Source of the DNA: an uncultured Amaricoccus sp.
GTDB taxonomy: Bacteria > Pseudomonadota > Alphaproteobacteria > Rhodobacterales > Rhodobacteraceae
Assembly (NCBI RefSeq): GCF_937858865.1
Contig: NZ_CALLYO010000169.1
Span: 1-6,275 of the forward strand
DNA: 6,275 bases
Direction of reading: 5' to 3'
This document shows, one piece after another, positions 1 through 5,686 of the stretch (its first letter is position 1; the number at the start of each line of letters is the position of its first letter). Both the position numbers and the translations under genes were made by a program. The notes below the pieces were generated by a model. It was not told the DNA's origin, did no database searches, and saw only the letters and a program-made list of their open reading frames with translations.

Positions 1-1443
1 GTCTCGACCGAGCTCGCAGGGTTGTCCGGCGCCCAGACCTTCGATGGCGACAAGACCTTCGCCGGCGAGCTCGAAGCGAGCGGTCCGGTGGCGACAATCG
101 GCACGGCGCCCGGCACTGCGAGCTACGGTCTCGGCACGGGAGCGACGGCTTCCGGAGCCACCAAGACGGTGAACATTGGCACCGGCGGCGTGGCAGGCTC
201 CGACACCGTCGTCAACATCGGCTCCGATACTGCCGGCGCCGACGGAACGATGGTGGTCAACACCCCCACCGTCACCTTCGCCAACGGCGTCACCGTCGTC
301 GGCATGCCTCAGGCCAACCTCACCGCGCTGCTGCTCGGGCTTGGCGGCGCTGTAGCCGACGCCTGGAACCGGCTCTCGGTCAACACCCCGGCGGTGCTGC
401 TGAACAATGCCGGCGCCGGAATCGAGGCGACCGTCAACAAGAACGCCGCCGGCAACGACGCCGCTTTCGCCTTCAAGACCGGCTTCAGCGTCCGGGCGCT
501 GATCGGCCTGCTCGGGTCCGACGACTTCAGCTTCAAGGTCAGCCCGGACGGGTCGGCCTACCACGAGGCGATCCTGATCGACCGGACCACCGGAAGGGTC
601 GAGTTGCCGAAGCCGGCGATCCTGCCGGCGGTGAGCAGCGCGCCAGCGGCGCCGGCGGCGGGCAAGCTCGCGCTCTATGCCCGGTCCCGCGCCGGGCAGC
701 CCTGGCTCGACGCCATGCGAACGAACGGCCGCGACTTCTCGCTGCAGCCGCACCTCGGGCTGGCGCGACCGGCAATATGGCTGCCGTCGTCGGGCGCGAC
801 CATCACCACCGAGGGGATGTCGAACTCGACGGTCGGGACCGTCTCGACGCCGGGTCTCGCCGCGACCTCGCTCGCCACCAGCATGCGACGCTGGCGGCTC
901 ACCTCGGCGGCTGTGGTGGACTCGGCCTCGGACCAGAGGAGCGGCGTCTTCACCTGCTGGCGCGGCAATGCCACGGGGCTCGGTGGCTGGACCTTCGTGA
1001 CGCGCATCTCGCTCAGCACCCTTCAGGCGACCGGCATGGCGTTCTTCGGCCTCTACGGCTCGACTGCGGCGCTCGCCACCACCCTGACCCTCAGCGCCGT
1101 CGTGAGCTGCGTCGGCATCGGCTTCCAGCGCGGCACCCACACCCGCTGGCAGCTCGTCAGCAACGATGCCAGCGGGGCGCCGACGCTTGTCGACATGGGC
1201 GCAAGCTTCGCGATCGCCACCGGCGGCGTGCTGACGCTGACCATCGCGGCGCCGCCGAACGCGTCGTCGGTCTGGGTGCGGGTGGTGGACGAGGTGACGG
1301 GTGCGGTGTTCGAGCAGGAGGTCACCGCCGACCTGCCGGCGGCGAACCAGTTCCTGGCGCCGCGACTCTTCATGAACAACGGCGCGACGGCCGCCGCCGT
1401 CGCCTTCGACTGCGCCGGCGTCTACCTCGAGACCGACTACTGA
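1..1443 (+). CDS. Phage tail-fibre-like protein, 5' end outside window
   Basis: This is probably a structural phage protein: a tail fibre or host-recognition protein of a prophage or phage-derived particle. The frame is open from base 1, and 480 residues are visible before the TGA. A TTG at 22 could serve as a start, but the preceding codons read as the same kind of sequence, so I treat the gene as 5'-partial. Near residues 54-90 there are short Gly/Ala/Thr repeats of the TVNIG type, as in fibre shafts. Residues about 125-205 carry the NTPAVLLNNAGAG and FSFKVSPDGS elements and end in DRTTGRVELP, a module I know from alphaproteobacterial prophage tail fibres. A Pro/Ala linker follows at about 206-220. 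Then comes a C-terminal domain of about 250 residues, rich in Ser, Thr and Trp, ending in YLETDY, which I infer to be the receptor-binding part. No signal peptide or enzyme motif is visible. The tail-fibre class is fairly sure; the exact family is not. Confidence 0.75.
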   Translation, partial: VSTELAGLSGAQTFDGDKTFAGELEASGPVATIGTAPGTASYGLGTGATASGATKTVNIGTGGVAGSDTVVNIGSDTAGADGTMVVNTPTVTFANGVTVVGMPQANLTALLLGLGGAVADAWNRLSVNTPAVLLNNAGAGIEATVNKNAAGNDAAFAFKTGFSVRALIGLLGSDDFSFKVSPDGSAYHEAILIDRTTGRVELPKPAILPAVSSAPAAPAAGKLALYARSRAGQPWLDAMRTNGRDFSLQPHLGLARPAIWLPSSGATITTEGMSNSTVGTVSTPGLAATSLATSMRRWRLTSAAVVDSASDQRSGVFTCWRGNATGLGGWTFVTRISLSTLQATGMAFFGLYGSTAALATTLTLSAVVSCVGIGFQRGTHTRWQLVSNDASGAPTLVDMGASFAIATGGVLTLTIAAPPNASSVWVRVVDEVTGAVFEQEVTADLPAANQFLAPRLFMNNGATAAAVAFDCAGVYLETDY

Positions 1444-1472
1444 GCCGACCCGTGGGGCGCCAATCGGCCAAC

Positions 1473-1503
1473 GCGGGCGAACGCCCGCCTCGCCACCTTT
1501 CTC
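1473..1503 (+). terminator. Hairpin after tail-fibre gene, possible weak terminator
   Basis: GCGGGCG at 1473-1479 and CGCCCGC at 1482-1488 are perfect inverted copies. They form a G+C-only stem 29 bases after the tail-fibre stop codon. The following bases contain only a short pyrimidine stretch (CCTTTCT), so as an intrinsic terminator it is weak. It could instead be an attenuator or RNA-stabilising hairpin before the next phage gene. Confidence 0.4.
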
Positions 1504-1505
1504 GA

Positions 1506-1842
1506 ATGGATGGCGTCATGATGCCAGTCCGCCAGGACGCCGTCGTCCGTCTGTCCTGCCGTGCGCAATGAGGCGATGCTCGGGCGCGCCGCCGAGGAAT
1601 ACGGGCGTCGCGCGCTCTCCGACGTCGGGCTCGGCGGCAAGGATGTCGCGCTGCCGATCCAAGACGCACGCTCGCTCTTGGAGCGCATCCAGTACGTTCG
1701 CCGCACTGCGGCCAAGGTGGAGTGCTGGTGGTGCAGTAGCAGGGTCACCTCTCCGCCTCGGTCTGAGGCCGAACCTGCGATTGGGCGCCAAACCTTGGCG
1801 CCCAATCTGTCGAAGTTGCCCTTCGGCTATCGTCAGGCTTGA
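1506..1842 (+). pseudogene. Frameshifted DUF6127-like small phage-associated protein
   Basis: This seems to be a broken copy of a small gene that often sits near phage structural genes. The first part reads from ATG 1506 as MDGVMMPVRQDAVVRLSCRA and stops at TGA 1569. The next frame then continues with NEAMLGRAAEEYGRRAL, a GL-rich turn, an ARSLLERIQ helix and RRTA (1567 to about 1713). Together they match my memory of DUF6127: an MMP-type start, a VVRLS/ML.RAAEEGARRAL helix, VGL.G.DA..DI.DLRSLL, then RRTA and a membrane helix. Dropping one base near 1566 joins the halves with natural spacing. After about 1725 the expected membrane helix is absent, and the frame runs to TGA 1842 through low-complexity sequence and a hairpin, suggesting further damage. 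If only GTG 1561 were used, a 93-residue protein without a membrane helix would result, and no Shine-Dalgarno is visible for it. The family name is from memory and unsearched. Confidence 0.5.
1779..1807. repeat. Perfect 13-bp inverted repeat with 3-base loop
   Basis: GATTGGGCGCCAA (1779-1791) and TTGGCGCCCAATC (1795-1807) are exact reverse complements separated by ACC. As RNA this is a very stable hairpin. No T-run follows on plus (TGTCGAAG), and on minus the exit sequence is not T-rich either, so a classic intrinsic terminator is not supported. It could be a Rho-independent-like end without a U-tract, a dyad operator, or a mobile-element relic. The core nonamer GGGCGCCAA also occurs at 1455-1463, just after the tail-fibre gene. 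Confidence 0.6.
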
Positions 1843-2092
1843 GCCCGATCAAATCATGTCGTCCGTCGCGGACACCGACCCGATCGCAGACCCCACTATC
1901 ACGATGGGCGAGCCAATGCTCACGCGACAACTACGAGACCATTGGCGAGGGCACGTGTCAAAGTCTTTGTCAGCTACGTCAGGAACCAAAGAAGCAGATG
2001 TCCCGGGGGCGCGCCGTTGCATCGCGACTGTCCTCAGTGGGGCCGGGCCCCAGCCTCGACCTTGGCACACGCGGCGCACACGTTTAGGGAGT
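1843..2092. other. Non-coding stretch, lower G+C, no gene recognised
   Basis: No frame here on either strand shows a recognisable protein, a good ribosome-binding site or the strong third-position G/C bias of the flanking genes. The 60 bases 1921-1980 hold 33 G or C, clearly fewer than the neighbouring genes. A loose inverted pair, GCCAATG (1912-1918) and CATTGGC (1940-1946), is present. I saw no tRNA, integrase or transposase. It is plausibly eroded sequence at a prophage edge. Confidence 0.5.
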
Positions 2093-2114
2093 CTGCCGAT
2101 CGGCAGTCTTTTCT
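2093..2114 (+). terminator. Putative intrinsic terminator
   Basis: CTGCCGATCGGCAG at 2093-2106 is a perfect palindrome. It folds as a 5-bp G+C-rich stem with a GATC loop and is followed directly by TCTTTTCT. This matches a short Rho-independent terminator on the plus strand; the minus direction lacks a T-run. It lies about 60 bases ahead of the promoter of the MltF-like gene and would insulate it from transcription coming from the phage-derived side. Confidence 0.5.
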
Positions 2115-2174
2115 GATCGAGGCACGACGGCAGCCAACCGCCCAACTCGTTTTCCGGCCAGGCGTACGTGAGAT

Positions 2175-2204
2175 TTGGTGCCGCCGGAGTCCGCGTGCTA
2201 CAAT
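2175..2204 (+). promoter_or_regulatory. Sigma70-type promoter of the MltF-like gene
   Basis: TTGGTG at 2175-2180 (-35) and TACAAT at 2199-2204 (-10) are separated by 18 bases. A TG at 2196-2197 one base before the -10 makes it an extended -10 element. Transcription would start near 2210-2212, giving a leader of about 27 bases before ATG 2238. This also argues against the in-frame GTG at 2175 as the translation start, because it would lie upstream of the transcript. Confidence 0.6.
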
Positions 2205-2237
2205 GTCAACCGGTTTCGCGCATGGTGGGGCGCGGCG

Positions 2238-3722
2238 ATGCTGGATCGAATGATACTCCTGGTTTGCGTCGCCATCCTGGTAGCGCTCGGTTGGCCCGTG
2301 GCCAGTCCGGCGCAGCATCTCGACACACCGAGCGCCGGTATCCTGACCGACGCGGAACGGGCGGAAGATTCGCTCATCGCGGCGATCATGGCGCCATGGA
2401 CCGGCGATCTCGATGGCATGGTCGAGCGCGGCTACGTGCGGATCGGCGTCGGGAACGAGCCGGTGTTCTTCAGCTACGACCGGGCCGAGCAGGAGGGCCT
2501 GAGCGTTGACAGCGCGCGCGAGTTCGAGAAGCATCTGCGCGCAACGCTCGGGAAACGGGCCGCGACGCTGACCGTCTCGCTGGCGCCGCTGCCGCGCGAC
2601 CACATGTTCGACGCGCTGGTCGAGGGGCGGGTGGACATCCTGGCGGCCAACCTGACGATCACCCCCGAGCGACTGGGGCGGGTCGATTTCAGCGTGCCCA
2701 CGCTCAGGAAGGCGGCGGAGATCGTGGTGACCGGCCCGGCCGCGCCGGCGGTCGCGACGCTCGACGATCTCGAGGCCGCGCCGGTGCATGTGCGGCCGTC
2801 CAGCAGCTACCACGAGCATCTCGCCGCGCTGAATGCCGAGCGTACCGCGGCCGGCCGGCCGCCGGTTCCGGTGGTGGCGGTCGACGAGAACCTCGAGGAC
2901 TACGATCTCGCCGAGCTGGTCGATGTCGGCGTGGTCCCGGCCATCGTGATGGACGACCACAAGGCCCGCCTTTACGCCCAGATCTTCGACGGCATCCGGC
3001 TGCACCCCGACATCGCCGTCCACGCCGGCGGCGAGATCGCCTGGGCGATGCGCAAGGGATCGCCGGAGCTGATGGCGGCGGTCAACGGCTATCAGGCCAC
3101 CGCCAGGAAGGGCACGGAGATCGGCAACATTCTTTTCAAACGCTGGCTCGACAGCGCCGACCGGATCCGGAACGCGATCGCGCCGGGCGAGGATGCGCGG
3201 TTCGAGCAGACGATCGGCTTCATCCGCCAGCACGCGACGGCCTATGAGTTCGACCCGATCCTGATCGCCGCGCAAGGATACCAGGAGTCGCGTCTCGACC
3301 AGAGCGTGCGGAGCCCGGCCGGTGCCGTGGGCATCATGCAGGTGCTGCCCTCGACCGCCGCGGATCCGAACGTGGCGGTCCCGGAAATCGAAGACGCCGA
3401 CCAGAACGTCGAGGCTGGCGTCAAGTACCTGCGGTTCCTGCGCGATCGGTACTTCAGTGAGCCGGCGATGAAGCAGCTCGACCGCGAGCTGTTCGCCTTC
3501 GCCGCCTACAACGCCGGACCGGCCGGCATCCAGAAGGCGCGCGCGAGGGCGGAGGCGATGGGGCTCGACCCGGACGTCTGGTTCGGCAACGTCGAGGTCG
3601 CCGCAGCCAGGACGATCAGCCGCGAGCCTGTGGTATACGTGCGTAACATCCTCAAGTACTATACCGCCTACAACCTCTACCAAACCGCCGCTGAGGCGAA
3701 AGCGGCCGCCAGCGACGGGTAA
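2238..3722 (+). CDS. mltF: MltF-like lytic murein transglycosylase
   Basis: This is predicted to be a periplasmic enzyme that cleaves the MurNAc-GlcNAc bond of peptidoglycan, giving 1,6-anhydro-MurNAc ends. The 494 residues start with a signal peptide (hydrophobic 6-19, likely cut after SPA, residue 25). There is no lipobox. Residues about 57-305 form a family-3 solute-binding-like domain, with RIGVGNEPVFFSYD near 68 and VDILAANLTITPERLGRVDFS near 132-152. Residues about 322-482 form the SLT domain: YQES with catalytic Glu350, GAVGIMQ at 362-368, AYNAGP at 423-428, and YVRNILKYY at 467-475. Domain order and length match E. coli MltF (about 518 residues). The start is ATG 2238 because the signal peptide begins there, a GGTGGGG Shine-Dalgarno lies 7 bases upstream, and the promoter overlaps the alternative GTG 2175. 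The solute-binding domain is thought to regulate activity by ligand in this family; the ligand here is unknown. Confidence 0.88.
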   Translation: MLDRMILLVCVAILVALGWPVASPAQHLDTPSAGILTDAERAEDSLIAAIMAPWTGDLDGMVERGYVRIGVGNEPVFFSYDRAEQEGLSVDSAREFEKHLRATLGKRAATLTVSLAPLPRDHMFDALVEGRVDILAANLTITPERLGRVDFSVPTLRKAAEIVVTGPAAPAVATLDDLEAAPVHVRPSSSYHEHLAALNAERTAAGRPPVPVVAVDENLEDYDLAELVDVGVVPAIVMDDHKARLYAQIFDGIRLHPDIAVHAGGEIAWAMRKGSPELMAAVNGYQATARKGTEIGNILFKRWLDSADRIRNAIAPGEDARFEQTIGFIRQHATAYEFDPILIAAQGYQESRLDQSVRSPAGAVGIMQVLPSTAADPNVAVPEIEDADQNVEAGVKYLRFLRDRYFSEPAMKQLDRELFAFAAYNAGPAGIQKARARAEAMGLDPDVWFGNVEVAAARTISREPVVYVRNILKYYTAYNLYQTAAEAKAAASDG

Positions 3723-3740
3723 TACTCCGATGGCCGCTCG

Positions 3741-3747
3741 AAGGGGG
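3741..3747 (+). promoter_or_regulatory. Strong ribosome-binding site of small secreted protein gene
   Basis: AAGGGGG lies five bases before ATG 3753. It is the clearest Shine-Dalgarno in the window and fixes the start of this small gene. It also suggests that a 77-codon frame, otherwise easily dismissed, is really translated and possibly better than the gene before it. Confidence 0.65.
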
Positions 3748-3752
3748 ACCAA

Positions 3753-3986
3753 ATGACACGAGTGCTTGCAACGATCTCCGTCGCTCTGATGCTTGTCTCG
3801 GGAGTTCCGGCTCTCGCCCAGGTTCAGCTGGACCATGGCACGGCGCAGAAGCTGACTGACCTCGGCATCGACACTTCGCAGGTCAAAGACCAGGACGACG
3901 TCGGCTACATCAACCAGATACTGGCGTCCGACGCCGACGACGCGACCAAGAAAGCCGAGCTCCTGAAGCTGCTCGAAGAGAAATAG
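3753..3986 (+). CDS. Small secreted protein of unknown function
   Basis: This encodes 77 residues. Residues 1-22 form a typical Sec signal peptide: MTR, a hydrophobic core ATISVALMLVSGVP, then ALA with cleavage before Gln23. The mature part has about 55 residues and is acidic, with no cysteine. It looks like two or three short helices: HGTAQKLTDLGID, a VGYINQILASD helix, and a charged DATKKAELLKLLEEK end. I do not recognise a named domain. The pattern (a short helix, an LGID turn, then an asparagine-rich I.QIL helix followed by SD.D) resembles small exported hypothetical proteins common in Rhizobiales and relatives, by memory only. The gene begins 30 bases after the MltF-like stop, with no promoter or hairpin I can see between, so both are probably one operon. 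A role as partner, inhibitor or wall-associated factor of the transglycosylase is only a guess from position. Confidence 0.8.
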   Translation: MTRVLATISVALMLVSGVPALAQVQLDHGTAQKLTDLGIDTSQVKDQDDVGYINQILASDADDATKKAELLKLLEEK

Positions 3987-4028
3987 ATGGTGCGGGTCGG
4001 TCCGAGATAGACAGATCGGCAGATCGAG

Positions 4029-4068
4029 CCCGGCGCGGGCGGTTGCGCGCACGCCGGGAACCCCTTTC
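4029..4068 (+). terminator. Hairpin after small secreted protein gene
   Basis: CCCGGCG at 4029-4035 and CGCCGGG at 4052-4058 pair perfectly around a 16-base G+C-rich loop. They are followed by AACCCCTTTCGG. The T-run is short, so intrinsic termination is only possible. The site fits the end of the transglycosylase operon, about 40 bases after its last stop codon. Confidence 0.35.
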
Positions 4069-4121
4069 GGATTCACAATGGCGAATCCCCACCGGCCCCC
4101 GGCCCCACGATCGGGCGCGGC

Positions 4122-5569
4122 ATGACAACGCTTGAAGACGTCGCGGCGACCCGGCTGGGCCGATTCTTCGGCCCGGCCTCCGACACGTATCCGGGTCTCT
4201 CCGGCTTCGGCCTCCTGGGCCCGGCGCGCGAGGCTTTTGTCGTCCGCCTAGCGGTGGCCGATCTGGCCGAGCGAAGTCTGGACATGCAGTATTACGTCTG
4301 GGACGGCGATACGACCGGCCGGATCATCGTCGACCGGGTGATGAAGGCGGCCGACCGCGGGTCAGGGTGCGGCTCCTCGTCGACGATCCCTTCTACAACA
4401 AGGCCAGCGATCCGGTAAAAGCGGCCCTCGACGCCCACCCCAACGTCGAGATCCGTCTGTTCAACCCGGCCAGCAACCGGCGGTGGACCAGGCTCGACTT
4501 CATTCTCGACTTCCACCGGTTCAACCGCCGCATGCACAACAAGCTGATGGTTGCTGACAATGCTGCGGCGATCGTCGGCGGCCGCAACATCGGCGACCAC
4601 TACTACGGCGTGAATACTCACGCCAATTTCCGCGATCTCGATGTGCTGGCCGTCGGACCTGTCGTGCGCGATCTGTCGGGGGTCTTCGAGCGATACTGGA
4701 ACAGCGCCTCGTCGGTGCCGATCGCGACCATCGTGGAGCGCGCCTATGGCGCCGCCGATCTCGATGCCATCCTGGCCCGCTTGCGCCGGGAGATCGCCGC
4801 GGCCGACTACCCCTACCCGATCGACCAGGATCTCGGCGAGCTGGCTGCGCAGGGGGCCGAGCTGCGCGACAATCTCGTGTGGGCGCACGGCCGGATCATC
4901 GCCGACGACCCCGCAGCCGTCGTCGCGGGCAAGGAGGCGGACGTGGTCGTCACGTTTATCCGTGGGCGGGTCGCGGCGCTGAAAGAGGAGCTGCTCGCCG
5001 AGGCGCCCTACTTCGTCCTGCCCGCCGGGGCGCAGGCGACCGTCAGGGCGTTGCACGACCGCAATGTCCGGGTGCGCGTGCTGACCAACTCGCTCGCTTC
5101 GAACAACCAGCTCGCCGCGCACTCGGGCTATGCCAAGACCCGCCGCCGGCTTCTCGAGAACGGCATGGAGCTCTACGAGCTGCGCGCGGACACTGATGCC
5201 TTCCGGCCGGGATGGTCGCTCGTGTCCCATCGCTCGCGTGCGGCGCTGCACACCAAGGCCATGGTCTTCGACGGCGAGGCGGTGTTCATCGGCAGCTTCA
5301 ACCTCGACCCGCGCTCGGCGGTGATCAACACCGAGGCCGGCCTCTACATCGAGAGCCCAGAGCTTGCCGAGCGGCTGGCCGCCTACATGGCGACCGGCGT
5401 CGCGCCCGCCAACAGCTACCGCGTCCGCCTCGACACGAACGGCCGGATCGTCTGGGAGACGGAGCGGGACGGCGAGGTCGTCCGCTACCGGGACGAGCCC
5501 GAGACCGGCTTCAGGCGGCGCCTCCTCGCCAATCTCGTCAAACTCTTGCCCATCGACTCGCAAGTCTGA
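4122..5569 (+). pseudogene. ClsC-like phospholipase D/cardiolipin synthase, frameshifted
   Basis: This is a phospholipase D superfamily protein closest in layout to ClsC (YmdC), which makes cardiolipin at the inner membrane. ATG 4122 opens 80 sensible residues: PGLSGFGLL, then ERSLDMQYYVWDGDTTGR at about 51-68, then MKAADRG. After GGG 4359-4361 this frame degenerates and stops at 4418. The neighbouring frame takes over with VRVRLLVDDPFYN and continues to TGA 5567-5569. Adding one G to the GGG restores an uninterrupted 482-residue protein, matching ClsC (473 residues in E. coli). Motifs in the restored numbering: first HKD MHNKLMVAD (His139, Lys141, Asp146) with GGRNIGD; NSLASNNQLAAHSGYA near 323-337; second HKD LHTKAMVFD (His377, Lys379, Asp384) with GSFNLDPRS; the family C-terminal end near LLPIDSQV. 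A GTG at 4367 could start a 400-residue piece with both HKD motifs, but it lacks the first strands and has no ribosome site. Either the gene is broken or one base was missed in sequencing. No clear Shine-Dalgarno precedes ATG 4122. Confidence 0.82.
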
Positions 5570-5582
5570 CCCCGATCACAAC

Positions 5583-5618
5583 CTCCGAAAACAGCGGGCA
5601 TTCGCTAGGATTTCGGAG
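5583..5618 (+). terminator. Two-part hairpin between ClsC-like gene and fusion-protein gene
   Basis: CTCCGAAA (5583-5590) and TTTCGGAG (5611-5618) are perfect inverted copies. Inside them AGCG (5593-5596) pairs with CGCT (5603-5606), giving a stem with a small internal loop and a six-base end loop. It starts 14 bases after the ClsC-like stop. No T-run follows on plus. On minus a T-run is also missing, although the stem itself holds an A/T triplet. It may end the upstream transcript or act as a regulator site, since a TTGACA lies seven bases beyond it. Confidence 0.4.
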
Positions 5619-5624
5619 CCGAGC

Positions 5625-5653
5625 TTGACACATTGCCCTTCCGGCCTGATCGT
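5625..5653 (+). promoter_or_regulatory. Candidate promoter of the membrane fusion protein gene
   Basis: A perfect TTGACA -35 hexamer lies at 5625-5630. With a 17-base spacer the -10 would be GATCGT (5648-5653), which is a poor match. Alphaproteobacterial promoters often keep the -35 better than the -10, so it remains plausible. Transcription would begin near 5660, a short distance before ATG 5687. Confidence 0.35.
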
Positions 5654-5686
5654 CACATCTCCTCAGTGCTGATCGAACGGATCGAG

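Noticed and set aside
777..1571. A 264-codon plus-strand frame inside the tail-fibre gene
   Set aside because: It is a shifted reading of the tail-fibre gene and is Arg/His-rich. Only its last 21 codons (from 1506) are of interest, as the start of the broken DUF6127-like gene.
1942..2000. KVFVSYVRNQ, like the first strand of a TIR domain
   Set aside because: The similarity stops after about ten residues. The rest shows no TIR motifs and the frame has no supported start, so chance is the simplest reading.
1568..2116. A 182-codon plus-strand frame in the gap
   Set aside because: It is Arg/Ser/Pro-rich with no domain and no ribosome site, and it crosses the perfect dyad and the low-G+C stretch. 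Open frames of this length are expected by chance at this base composition.
4010..4028. Short direct repeat CAGATCGGCAGATCG, possible repeat array or binding site
   Set aside because: There are only two copies of a seven-base word, too short for a repeat array and not matched elsewhere in a regular pattern.
2034..4076. A 680-codon open frame on the minus strand
   Set aside because: It lies opposite the MltF-like and small secreted genes, which carry clear motifs, signal peptides and ribosome sites. Its product is Arg/His/Asp-rich without domains, as expected from the antisense of GC-rich coding DNA.
4292..5563. A 423-codon open frame on the minus strand
   Set aside because: It is antisense to the ClsC-like gene, whose two HKD motifs are unmistakable. 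The minus product has a biased, motif-free composition.
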